Positions 12,972 to 24,355 of a stretch of DNA of 64,000 nt are shown in pieces. Under the pieces are notes generated by a model that was not told where the DNA came from, did not search any database, and saw only the letters and a list, made by a program, of their open reading frames with translations. A program made the translations under genes and the position numbers. This stretch comes from Eremophila alpestris peregrina (lineage: Eukaryota > Chordata > Aves > Passeriformes > Alaudidae), in contig WMCF01000023.1 in assembly GCA_009792885.1 (NCBI GenBank), positions 6,067,076 through 6,131,075 of the forward strand, given 5' to 3'. Each line of letters starts with the position of its first letter. The stretch's first letter is position 1.

Positions 12972-13260
12972 GGAATCCTAAAACGATTTGTGTTGGAAGG
13001 AACCTTAAAACTCATCCAGTTCAACCCCCTGCCATGGGCAGGGACACCTGCCACTAGTCCAGGTTGCTCCAAGCCCTGTCCAGCCTGGCCTTGGACATTG
13101 CCAGGGATCCAGGGGCAGCCACAGCTGCTCTGGGCACCCTGTGCAAGGGCCTGCCCATCCTCACAGCCAAGAATTCCCTCCAATATCCAATGTGAACCTG
13201 CCCTCTATCAGTTTAATATTCCTAAAGAGGCTGCTCCTTTTCTCTGGACTCCTGAACTAA
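12972..13260 (-). mobile_element. CR1 LINE 3' end
   Basis: Reverse-complement CR1 with 'ttgtgttggaaggaacctta', 'tgccatgggcagggacacct', 'ccttggacattgccagggat', and the internal 'ctcacagccaagaattccct'. The 224-codon plus frame at 12630-13304 is partly this element and is not a gene. Just upstream (12687-12720) is an A-rich tract. Confidence 0.93.
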
Positions 13261-14440
13261 AAACTGTTGGTATAAAGTCAGATCTGGGCTTTTCATCAAC
13301 TTGAATCCACCAGCTGAAAACCAACTGTATGAAGGAAATCCTCTTAAACACGCCAGGTGTGTTAGTGCTGGACCACTGCACTAAGGGAGCCATCTCCAAG
13401 GCTTGATGCACATACACTCTTCCAGGCAAGATGCACTAAAGGTTCCTGGACTCTTTTCTGCAAGAAGAAGCCCTGGCCTTGTTGATTGGCACAGCAGGTA
13501 ATTTAGGTAATTATTCTGCTCATGTAGAAGTCCTCTGTCATTCCAGGTGAGTGGAGTATCCCTTGCATCCTACTGCACAAGGGGATTCCTCCCACCAGTC
13601 CCACATCCAGGAACACCCCATGCATGAACAGCAGCTCCCTTAAAGGAGTAATGGCAAGGAAGAGCTCCAGGCTTTGGCAAAGGGGGTCCTGAATACACCT
13701 AGATATTTAAGGAATAACACAAATGCACTTTTTCACAAGCAGTATCTGATGAGCTCTGCTCAAGATCATATCCAAGGAGCAACAGCCCCTGGAGTACAGT
13801 GGAGTACAAATGGTCTCTAACAGAGTATTTGGCTGTTACATCAGTATTAATCCCCTCAGCAGCTCAGTTGTGGGAGGCTCATGAAATCTCTCTCTTTTCC
13901 TCACTGTACCAGTGAAAGGTCTTCAGCAATTTCCATCCAAACAACTGTCCTTTGTGAATAACAGGACCATTCATGGAGTATAATTTTATGACCTCATTCA
14001 AGCAATTTTAGCCAAATTGTGCTTCCTCTCTTGAAGAGCTGCCTTTGGTGAGGAGAGATTGTTTGCAACCACAGAAGCAACAAAAATACACATTCTTTAC
14101 TTCCACAACCTGGTTGGTTTTTTGGGGTTTTTTTTGTCGTTTATTTCCAAAATACCTGCTGTCTGTCAGAATGATGCTTCTTCTCTGACAGAGCCTATAA
14201 CCATCACTCAAAGATCATGGCATCTCACAACAGTTCAGTGGAAAACAAGAGGAAAAACTCCCTGGTACACAACTGAAGTTTTCATTTGAGGATAGGGGGT
14301 GGATTAACTGAAAGAAAATTGAATCAGCTCTAAGGTCTCTGCTCTCTGCTGGTACGAGCAGGTGCAAATTCCAACACAGAGCCAAAGCCCCACCCACACC
14401 CATCTCTCCGAAAGCAGCAGAATTATCACTGCAGGAAATA

Positions 14441-14625
14441 ACATCACAGAATGGTTTGAGTTGGAGGGGACCTTAAAGCTCATCTACTCCCACCCCCTGC
14501 CATGGACAGGGACACCTTCCACTGTCCCAGGCTGCTCCAAGCCCTGTCCAACCTGGCCTTGGACACTTCCAGGGATCCAGGAGCAGCCACAGCTTCTCTG
14601 GGAAACTCATGTCAATGTCTAAGTT
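14441..14625 (-). mobile_element. CR1 LINE 3' end
   Basis: Reverse-complement CR1: 'cacagaatggtttgagttgg', 'ctgccatggacagggacacc', 'cacttccagggatccaggag'. About 185 bases. Confidence 0.93.
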
Positions 14626-15529
14626 CCCATTAGGATGTAGGGAAGACTGCTTTAATCACTAGACTGACAAGGGACAAAATATACTTTAAAATTAAGGTGG
14701 GACAGGTCTAGGGTGGTTTAACAGGAAAACTAAGAAATACCTATCCTGGATCTATGCCCCATTGCTTCCCCAGTGTTCTCCCACATCTGCATCCCTCTGC
14801 CTGTCTCCTCCAACTCTTCAGGATGCTGATAGCATCCTACATTCTCTCAGCCTGAAATCCCACCCACTGCCAGGATCTATCTACAGAGAAGAGGCTGGCC
14901 CCCTGTCTTCTGTCTCCGTTCCATCCCCAAATTTTACACCAAGTTTTGCTTTACACCAAGCTCTGTATTCTAAGTCATTCCATGTCATCCCATTCCATTT
15001 ACCACAAACACTGTCACAATCAAAGCATGAAAAAGAAGGGAGAAATGGAGATGGAGAGAGAGATCTCCTCCAGTATGTATCTGTGAGAGGAACCATTCAT
15101 ATGCCTGTAGACCAGCAGAAAAGAACCCACCAGCTGGAGAAGGGGCATCTTATCTTTTGACAGTATGAAGGATTTTTAAGAATCAAAAAGAGGAAAACCA
15201 TGGCCACAATACAAACAACCACTTTCCAAGCTACTGAAGACAGAACAAAACACAAGAACAGCTTCTTGTCTGTCCTTTGCCTGCAGTAGTTCAGCAATAG
15301 ACTTGAACAAAACCCTGGTTGCATTCCAGGTCTGATGCATGTAGGGAAGATGCGTGCTATCCCTAAAAGACCCTGCCACCCCAGGCACAGCACACACTGT
15401 CACAGACACCTTCTGGTTCTCACAGTTACTAAATGTACTAAAAAGACTAAGCAAAACTGCAATAAAATCCTTCTCTGATGGCATCACTGGAGACCCCACT
15501 TGTGCATTAATTCAGAGGCTGCCCATTAC

Positions 15530-15600
15530 CTATTAATTAGAGGACACTATTATGCAAATAATGACAATTAATTAAACCTTCACTTATTAATACAAGACAG
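15530..15600. promoter_or_regulatory. AT-rich patch with octamer and homeodomain words
   Basis: Contains a perfect POU octamer ATGCAAAT at 15552-15559 beside 'gacaattaattaaacc', a double TTAATT homeodomain-type core. The cluster is compact and set in unique sequence, so it is a candidate enhancer element. The evidence is motif content only. Confidence 0.25.
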
Positions 15601-15945
15601 TCTCTTCCTTGCTGTTCTCCAATACACCCCAGGCAAGCAGCTATAATTTTTTTAACTATAGAAGTGACAGTCTATGGGCTGACACTTCTTTAAAGAATGT
15701 GTTTAATATCAAAATAAAGTAGAACTGCCTCGTCTCCTGAGTGCAACTGCAATAATGATATGTTAAACCAAATCTTTCCCAGCCTGCTGGGTTGAGGGAG
15801 ATGGGATGTTTCCTTCCCAAAAACCTCATCCTTCTCCTAGGAGACTGCTTCTCCCCACTGAGCATATCTGGGCACACAGTCTTAGCTTGATGCTTCTCTG
15901 GCTTTCACCCAAATCAGCTTTATGGGAAACACAGAGCTCCTGGGA

Positions 15946-16110
15946 ATCACAGGATCATAGAATCTCATGTTGGAAGGGATCTTTAAAGGTCATCTAGTCC
16001 AACATCCCTGCCATGGGCAGGGACATCTTCAACTCAGGCTCAGAGTGCTGCCTGAACTGGTCTTGAATACTTTCAGGGATGGGGCATCCACCCCTTCTCC
16101 AGGCAGCATC
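15946..16110 (-). mobile_element. CR1 LINE 3' end, older type
   Basis: Reverse-complement terminus 'gatcatagaatctcatgttg', 'aaaggtcatctagtccaaca', then 'ggtcttgaatactttcaggg' and 'atggggcatccaccccttct'. This wording belongs to an older CR1 subfamily than the 'cttggacacttcc' copies. Confidence 0.9.
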
Positions 16111-18707
16111 AGGAGACACCACTGCATCCCTCTTCTTCCTCCTCCAACAGCCACATCTTTGCGCTGCCTAACAGCAACCTCTGTTGCAGGGAGAAGGTGT
16201 CTCCTGAACCACAGCCTCCTCCTCAGATGCACCACCTCCTCTGACCGCCACACGTCTTGCCATGCTTGTGAGTGCTCTATGCCACGCCACAGACCAGCAA
16301 CACAACCCCAAGGCAAATTTCAAGAGCCACACTTACTGTCACCGTGGAAAATCACACCCTGGCTGGCCTTCTACCCCTTGCATTTCTTTTTCCTACCAGA
16401 CAGGGCCCTTGTTTTTCCCAGGCTGTGTGTGCAGGCAGGGCTGGGAGTGCTCTTCCTCACCGATGTCATCGTCCGCCAGCGCGAGGGACGGGGGTGCCTT
16501 GTTTTGCAGCTCCTGGTGTGACTCAGAGCAGCCTGGGAATTACACTTGGAATAAGTGATTAAAAACCCTGACTTACTCCTCCATTACCACACAGGGGCAA
16601 TGCTCTCAGCAGCACCCATCCAAGCTGCACCCTTTTAAATGAGAGCAGAATGAGGAGAACCGAGAGCTGGTGCTCCTCCAGACTGTTCCCTGGGTATGTG
16701 GAGGTGGGAAAAAGGGCTTGAAAAACCTTCAGAAGGGAATCACCAGCACGCATTTCATCACTCTCTGAACCCCAGCACAGAGTCACCTCCTTCAAAAAAC
16801 CCTTCTCCAAGATGCCAGCCTCCTCCTGGCCAGTCACTGCAGGCAGTAGCTCTTCGGAAAAACCAAAGAGGCAGTCATTTTGAAATGGAGGTGCCCAGAT
16901 TCTCAACCATATGTTATATCTATCTTAAACATTAAAATAAGCAGCTTGGATTTTCTTGGTAGGGAGGGAATCCTGGTGGGAAGAAGGAAACAGGATTTCA
17001 GAGGAGGAAATGCAGAGCAAAGGAAGGGTTTGAAGAGGAAGGGAGGAGGCCCCTTGACTAGAAGCAAAAAACTACAACAAAATAAACTTGCTCAGATGGT
17101 CTCCTGGGGACCTGTGGCCTGAAATTCCAGCCACCTCCACCCACAGACGAGCAGAGAGCTGGAGCAGCAGAGACCTGAAAGATCCACCCTTGGCAGTCTG
17201 TGATCAGGGGCATCAGCTGGCTTTACAAATCACAATCACAAGGAGTATCTTGGCCAATTCCCCTCTATTTTTTCTGAAAAGCTCCATGCTGTTGCAGCCC
17301 CATATTTCCAGGTGCTTCAAAAACCTCCCAGAGCTTGGGAAAGAAGTATTGTCTCTGCCTTCCCCAGTTGGAAAAAAGAGCTCAGGAATTCAATTAACAT
17401 GTAAGAATGCTCAAGCCTATGTGCTTGTCTCCCACATGGAATTAACTTCTGGGCTTCACAGCTGAGGACCAGGTAAACAAGAGATTCCAGCCCTTATTTA
17501 GGTACCCACCAAAATCAATTTCATGCAACTCAGCCTAAAGTGGCTTGGTCAAGGTCATGCATGGAGCCTGAGCAGAAAACATTTGTGAAGAACCCAGAGA
17601 AGATTTAAAAGGGAGAATAAAAGCACTCTCCTTCCCAGATATGAATTATTTTGCATTAACCCAAGCTTGTTCTGTCCTGAAGCACCAACCCCTCCATGGA
17701 GCAGCTGGACCTCAAGCCTTGCCCTTTGCTCACCAGAAGAAAAGAGCCCTAGAGCAATATTCAGCTCCAGCCTCCTGTCCCCAGACCAGAGCACTCAGTG
17801 CCACATCCAGGCCTTCCTCGTACACCTCCAGGGATGGGGACTCCAAGACCTCCCTGGGCAGCCCCTTCCAATGTCTGACCACCCTTTTCATGAAGATGGA
17901 CACTCCTCTATGGCTATATTTAGGTTAACTGGATGACCAGCAGTCTAAGGCTCCCAAACTCCTTTTCACTGCCCAAACACTCCTTCATTTACCTCTTCCC
18001 TTCCAGGCGATTGTCTCACTTATGCCAGTCCATCGCTGCCTTCCATAAAGTTTTCAAGGATCAAAGCAATGAACTTTGGGGCTCCTTGTATTTGAAAACA
18101 AAGGGGGAAAATCCAAGCCATTTCTTATTTTGAATTTGGCATTTTGTTCAAGTTTTATGAGGTGACTATCTGAAAGTCTGGATAGTTGGTGAAGTCAGGA
18201 TCATTTCACTACAGACCTTAACATCCTCCACCTCCTCAAGGACAGAGACATCAGAAGAACCACAGCTACTGGCTTTGGGCATTGCCTGAATGTTGTACAA
18301 TTCCCTGGCCATATTACGGAGAGGTCCACAGACCTTGCCAGGAGGGCATATTATCATGCTAGGCCAGCTACTATTGCTTCACTTGTAACATCAAAAACAA
18401 TCCCTTCCCAGAAAAGGAGAGAGATGCTACACAAGCAAGGCAGTGGAAACACAAAACCTGGAGTGACCTGTTGTGGTCACACAGGCAGGCAGTGGCCAAA
18501 GGAGGGAAACACCCTAGTGTCCCCCCAGGCAACCCTCACCTCCTGGGATAAATTACAGTCCTCAACATCAGCTTTTTGCCATTTGTCCTCATCTTACTTC
18601 CTCCCACAGGCTGACCTGTCTGTAGTTACCTGTTCTGCAGCAAGTGTGGAGACCAGCAGCATTCCCAGCTGCAAGTAAGAGCTGATTGATGCCAGTAACC
18701 AAGAGGA
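16111..18707. other. Noncoding stretch with one old CR1 piece
   Basis: No recognised gene. Short overlapping frames at 16262-16562 lack a domain. It includes the CR1 fragment at 17790-17935 listed separately. Confidence 0.55.
17790..17935 (-). mobile_element. CR1 LINE internal 3' part, old subfamily
   Basis: Reverse-complement CR1: 'ccacatccaggccttcctcg', 'acacctccagggatggggac', 'gcagccccttccaatgtctg', then 'accacccttttcatgaaga'. The terminal octamer end is missing, so this is an internal piece. Confidence 0.85.
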
Positions 18708-19130
18708 ATCATAGATGGATTAGAGTTGGAAGGGGCATTAAAACATCATCTAATTCAACCCCCTGCCATGAACAGGGACATCTTCAACTAGACCTTGTTG
18801 CTCAGAGCCCCATTGAACCTGGCCTTGAATGTTTCCAGGGATGAAGCATGCATTACCTTTCGGGCAACCTCTGCCAGTGTTTCACCAGCCTCATTGTAAA
18901 AACCTTCACCATTTTGCCTGCTTTAAACAGACTCTCTTGTAGTTTAAAACTGTTATCTCTTGTCCTATTTCAACAGGCCCTGATAAGGACTCTGTCCCCA
19001 TCTTTCATGCAGACCCTTCAGGCACTGGAAGGGACTCTAAGGTCTCCCTGGAAAGAGGATGAACACTCCCAGCTCTCCCAGCCTTCTCCCATGGCAGAGA
19101 TGCTTCATCTTATCCCAATCCCCTGCAAGC
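18708..19130 (-). mobile_element. CR1 LINE 3' part, about 420 bases, old
   Basis: Starts with a CR1 terminus ('ggattagagttggaaggggc'), continues through 'ctggccttgaatgtttccag' and 'ttgtcctatttcaacaggcc', and reaches the region corresponding to the ORF2 C-terminus ('aacactcccagctctcccag'). It has many substitutions, so it is an old insertion. Confidence 0.9.
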
Positions 19131-20004
19131 AAAGGTGATCCCAGCAAGCTCCAGCACGTGGCAGAGGGACGCATCATGGTCCCACACCAGATGGGGCAGG
19201 GGTCCAGCATGCATATAGAAGTGTGTACAGTGGTGCCTGTGAGTGCCTTCGTGACTGTGGCAGCACAGACTGTGCAGCCATCTCCTCCCAGACTCACACC
19301 AGCACCTCCCCATCTCCTCCAACACAAGCACAGCCCTGCCAGGATGCAAATCCACACCAACTCCAACGCCTTCATCACTCAGCCCCATCCATCTGCCTTC
19401 CCACTTGGGCACCACGAAATGGGAAACTGCCTTGAAATAACGACTATAATTACAGTTTGGTAGGTCTTAAAAGTAGCAGAGAAAGACAGCTCTCCTCTTC
19501 GTGACATTCCCAGTATAACATGTCACAGCAAAATGGCCCAAGGGAGATCTGTGGAGCTGGATGTAAATATTTTGATGTGCTCATGATAAAGCTTTTCAGT
19601 ACTTACTGTTCACTGCCAAAAAATTGGGCTGCTCCTCATGCTTGCATCTCTCCTGAGGCATGCACCCTCATCTGCTGCACACCAGAGGCCCTGCAAAATC
19701 CACCTGCTCCTAGGAGTATTTATGACTTTCCACTGAAAGAGGGCTATGTTCCTTTTCTGTTTCATTTAAAATAAAATAAAAAATTAGAGAGTGGACAGGC
19801 GGCTAGGAATTTCTGAGGTTTGACAGCCCATAATCAGAGATGAACTCGCCTGAAATAGAAGGAAACAAGAAGGAAACAAGCCCCTGAACTGCTCCCCGTT
19901 CATTTTTAGCAGGCAAACCAGGTGAGCACAGCAACTGCTATTTACCCTCTGAGTCACGGGAAACAGCATCCAGCACAGATGCTTTGCTGAAGCTTTGCAA
20001 GACT

Positions 20005-20033
20005 TAAAAAAAAATAAAAATAAAAATAAAAAA
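20005..20033. repeat. (AAAAT)n microsatellite
   Basis: An oligo-A run followed by three AAAAT units and a terminal A-rich segment. Short, and probably variable in length. Confidence 0.85.
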
Positions 20034-22929
20034 TTATACAAACTATTTGAGGCAAGTCTCAGGGCTTGCAAATTCCCTGCGAAATCCAGGCTCGGGATAA
20101 CGAAGAGCTCCAGGGCTGAGGTCAGGCTGCTGCCGAGCACCTGCACTTAGCAATGCATCATTGACCGAATTCTGCTCGGGGCATCAAAGCCCCACAGACG
20201 TCACCGGCTGCACAGTCTGGCCCAGTAACCCGTAATTTCCCTGTAATCAGAAGCAACAGGGTGAGAGCTTTAGTGGCCATGCATAATGCATGTCCTCTGG
20301 CACGGCTGGATGGAGCAGGAGATGAGCACCACAGCTGGCAGCAGCAGCCACGACACCAGAGAACTGGACACCCCAAAACCCACAGAACAGCTCCAAGTGC
20401 CCTGTAACACCCCAAAAGCTCACCAGCCTCTCTCTGCTCCCAGCTTTTTCCCCATATTCCCCACGAAGCAGTCACACACATGGTTTCACTGTGGCTGGTA
20501 CCTACCTGCCTGTGGATATCTGCTGCTTCTCAGCCTGGAGGAGGGCTGAGCATATTGCTTGAACACATCACCCCCTCTCTCACAGAGCATGGACAAAGCC
20601 AGTAAGCTGTAAGCACCACTCACTTTCCCAGGTATGAAACGCCCCACACTCAAAAGTCTGTGGTAGTTTCACAACACAGTATGGAATTGCTCCCTTGCAG
20701 CCTGTTTCTGCTCCTTTCCTTCCCATTCCCCAACCAATCCACCATCAACTTCATCATCAGTAGCCCAGACACCCTCCTGCCATCCAGCCTGCAGAACACA
20801 CCCCTAGACATCAAGATCCAGCCCTCACCCCAGCTGTGACTTCTCCATCCTTATCCCCACATGAAAGAAAGCTGCTTTTATTCTGCTTTTTCCTTTATTT
20901 TCCCTCATGTATTCTTCCCCAGCCCTCGGAGACCTCATTTCCTGTACTCTTGGTCCTTCCCTAAAAATCCCAGTAAGTTTTAGACATCCCTGGAAATCCC
21001 CAACAGCATCTTATGGCAAGTTTTGCACAATCTCAAAACACTCTTCTCCCTAAAACTGTAATAAACTCACTCTACCAAGGGCAACCATGCCATTTAGTTC
21101 ACACGGCTTTCCAGAAAGAGAATTCCTCACCTGGACACCCACAGGTGAGTTTCATTCCAGGGCCAAGGTTCTACCAGGTCCCTTCCCCATGCAGAATCAC
21201 AACTCCACTGGCACAGAAGCCAAACTGGAAGCACATACCAGGGACTCCCTCCTTTGCTTTATACCAGAAAGGCACAGGACTGAGCCAGAAATCATCCATG
21301 TGCATCTGTCTGGGACACCAGCTACAATACCACACTTGGCCACACCACAGTGAGGCAGAAGCTCCTTCAAAAGGTTCCTGTAAACCAAGGATGCTCCTTG
21401 TGGCAGCTGTAAGCAGCAGGAACCTTCTGCTGCAAAAGGCCGGCCAATAAAGCTCCCCAGCAAAGAAACCAAGTGGTTAGGTCCTGCTGCAGCCAAAAGA
21501 TCTGGGTTTGTCTGGCAGGAGGGCTCTCCCCAGTCAAAGAATTACCAGCCCTTCATTTACCTCCAGGGTGTAACCTTTAAATACACCTCCTTCAAGAGAT
21601 CAGTGCTGAGCACACTCTGTGCCATCACTGCTGGAGGAGGACCAGGTGAAATCATGGCAGACCTACCAAAAACCCACGTGAACAGAGCACCTGGAGAGCC
21701 CTGGGTGCTTCCCAGTTTGACCTCGAGCCAAGACCAGTGGTGGGAGCAAGGAAAGAACCAAGATCTGAGATTGCTGAAGCAGAGCAGACCAGTCAACATC
21801 AAGTGATGTTTGCTACTGCAAATGTGCCAGCAAAGAAAGAGAAAGCCCAGCTGATAAATACCTCAGGCTGTGAGACTCAGCACATCTGGGGAAGGCAGAC
21901 AGCGAGTGGGAGAGAGGAGGGCAGATGACACAAACTGGGACCTACTGGAAAATGTCCGCAAGAACTGATTTCCTACAGAAAACAGGGTCTCTAATAACAG
22001 TCCTCTTTGCAAAGACAGCTCTAAGTGCTGCTCAGGAGATCTGTTTTCAAAAATTTCACTCGAAGTCGAGATTTGCTGTTGCTATCTCTGCCCTTGCTGA
22101 GGCTACATCTCTCTGCTCAGAGGATGGAACACAAGAGCCTTCCCACACCACCAACAGCATCTTGCCCTTTGCCTTTTTCTGTTCTGAACTTGTACTACCT
22201 GGCAGGAATCATACATTTCTTCAACCCCTCTCCCCCCTACCCAAGCTGCAGCAAGGGGTGAGCCCCATGCATCAACTGGAGTGCAAGACCCTGGAGTGTT
22301 CTTGGTCAGACCCTAAGACAGTGCCTGTGCGGTTTGTATCAATAAACTGATAGGGACCCCAGGAGTAGAAGGGGATTTCAGAGGGGAAAAGCTCAGTGAG
22401 ATCTACAGCTGGAGTAATCTTTACCAGGCTCTGCCACTGTCACCAGCCAAGGACCTCCTCCCAGGATATGGGGCCACCCTGAGCTCTTCCCCTGTGTGTT
22501 CCTCCCCAGTCTCAGGAGCACAGAAGTTTAGAGACACAAACACCTCTGGCTCCCCAGAAAAAAAATGAGTTTTGGGAAGTGCACCACACCTCCAGAAGAC
22601 CCATGTCCTTCACCCCACTCCATGTCCATGGCATGCCAGCACCCAACACACACAATATACAACCTCCAGTCCAAAAAACACACTATTACCTAAATCATCC
22701 ATTTCCTCCCCGCAAGTGAGCAGATCACTGGCATCAGTCTCCAGGGCATGTCTGGCACGGGGTTATGGGGGTTAAACTTTATGGCCTCAAACCCAACATT
22801 TTAAACCCAAAAGAGGAGGTGGAGGGGAACAACAACATGCCCCCAAGCTGTGCACTCCTACACTCAGAGAAATCTCACCTGAATTCTTACACAAACCCAC
22901 CCAAGCTCCACAGGTGCACCAAGGAAATT

Positions 22930-22944
22930 AAAAAAAAAAAAAAA
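22930..22944. repeat. Poly-A tract leading into A-rich repeats
   Basis: An uninterrupted oligo-A immediately upstream of an A-rich, roughly 22-base repeated motif. No element with a transposon-like body lies upstream, so it is not clearly a retrotransposon tail. Confidence 0.8.
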
Positions 22945-22950
22945 CCAAAA

Positions 22951-23016
22951 ACCCTGAGAAAGTGAAAATAAAACCTGAGAAAACGAACATTGAACCTAAG
23001 AAAATTAAAATGCAAA
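22951..23016. repeat. A-rich minisatellite, about three units of about 21-22 bases
   Basis: Three diverged copies of a unit beginning CCTGAGAAA or CCTAAGAAA: 'ccctgagaaagtgaaaataa', 'cctgagaaaacgaacattga' and 'cctaagaaaattaaaatgca'. On the minus strand this gives a repetitive phenylalanine-rich frame that I do not consider coding. Confidence 0.7.
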
Positions 23017-23164
23017 CTACCTCCTGCAATATGACGGCTCCCTGGATCAGTTGCTGTACGTCCTCGGGAGGTTTTGGGGAGGACACCACCACATCAGCAA
23101 ACAACCAACAGTACCGAAACGACTGCACCCCATCTTCTGCTTGCAAAAGCTCCAGCTGGTGGGA

Positions 23165-23180
23165 TTTTTTTTTTTTTTTT
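23165..23180. repeat. Poly-T tract
   Basis: Sixteen T in a row followed by 'ctcctacag'. It superficially resembles a 3' splice site on the plus strand, but no coding sequence follows. Confidence 0.9.
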
Positions 23181-23339
23181 TCTCCTACAGAGGTTTGACT
23201 CAGAAGTCTGGCCAGACTCACAGCTCTCAAATTCGTTTAATAAATCATCTCCTAACCCCGCCCAGAAGCAAAAGGCAAATCTCTGTCTGCCAGGCACCTC
23301 CTGATTGGACTAACGTGCCTCTTGCTAATGACCCTGTGA

Positions 23340-23535
23340 GGAATACATGGCTCGAGTGACGTGTTTATGAAGATAAATATTTTAACTTCACAGTTTAGCG
23401 CTGCAAACTCGTTCCAGCCGGAGAGTCTCTTTAAGTTGGTTCCAGGAGAAAATGCCTCGATAATTAAATTTTTAGTTTTTTAAATTTTTTTAAGGCCATG
23501 AAGTATTAATTGCAGCAAAATACGTGGCGTGTCTT
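23340..23535. promoter_or_regulatory. Candidate conserved noncoding element
   Basis: AT-rich unique sequence with 'gataaatattttaac', 'cgataattaaatttttag' and 'gaagtattaattgcagc', interleaved with a GC-richer segment. The density of homeodomain-type cores and lack of repeat similarity suggest a regulatory element. Conservation is untested. Confidence 0.25.
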
Positions 23536-23904
23536 TCAGGTGCAATTAGTAGCTGCTGCTGGATGGAAAAAAAAAAAACCTGCCTGGTGAAGCCCAGGAA
23601 AGGGATGGGAGTGATTTCTCCCCTCAGCAGAGGGAATGCAGTGCTCTGCCCTATCTAATCTCACTATAGCAACGGGAAGACCTTGGCAACCCCGATCTTT
23701 ACAGTTATTAAGATGGGAGCGGGAAGAGTCGGGAGCACAGTGCTGAGGGATGCTCGGCCCAGAGCCCAGCTGCCAAGGAAATAAAGCATCCTGTCTGGCC
23801 TGGGGGGATGCAGGGTCTGCCAAGCTCCCAGGGTGGGGCAGCAGCCCAGGGCTGGCTTCCCAGAACTTTTTTATGGTGGCTTTTTATGCCAAAGAGGGAC
23901 ATCT

Positions 23905-24355
23905 CCTCATCGCACCCTGGAGAAGGATCTCCAGCTCCTGCTGCTTGGACCTGCTGGAGGAAGCCACAGAGATGCTCCAATGGCTGAGCCCCTCTGCTCT
24001 GGAGCCAGCCTGGGAGAGCTGGGGGTGTTCACCTGGAGAAGAGAACCCCTTTTGCTCTCCTAGAGTACCTGCCAGTAGCTAAAGGAGGTTTCTAAGAAAG
24101 ATGGGAGCAAACTCTTCAGCAGGGCCTATTGCAATGATGATTTTAAATTTAGAGAAGGTAGGTTCCAACTAGTAGAAGGATGGAATTTTTACACTGAGGA
24201 TGGTGAGGCCCTGGCACAGGTTGCCCAGAGAAGTTGTGGCTGCTCCATCCCTGGAAGTGTCCAAGGTCAGGCTGGGTGGGGCTCTGAGCAAGCTGGTCTT
24301 TTTCAAGACATCTTTCCCCATTGCAGGGGATTGGAGAAGATGATCTTCCAAGCTT
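23905..24355 (+). mobile_element. CR1 LINE 3' part, old and diverged
   Basis: Sense CR1 of about 450 bases: 'ggagaaggatctccagctcc', 'gagcccctctgctctggagc', then after a diverged middle 'gatggtgaggccctggcaca', 'ggttgcccagagaagttgtg' and 'tccctggaagtgtccaaggt'. Tail decayed near 'gaagatgatcttcc'. It matches the region of the young copies but with many substitutions. Confidence 0.88.

Larger units (their letters stand above)
19131..23904. other. Noncoding stretch with simple repeats
   Basis: No recognised gene. It contains the (AAAAT)n repeat at 20005-20033, poly-A at 22930-22944, an A-rich triplicated motif at 22951-23016, poly-T at 23165-23180 and an AT-rich candidate element at 23340-23535. 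Frames such as 21013-21450 (145 codons) have no known domain. Confidence 0.55.

Noticed and set aside
12630..13304. 224-codon plus-strand frame
   Set aside because: Its second half is antisense CR1 sequence and its first half begins in an A-rich tract. No domain.
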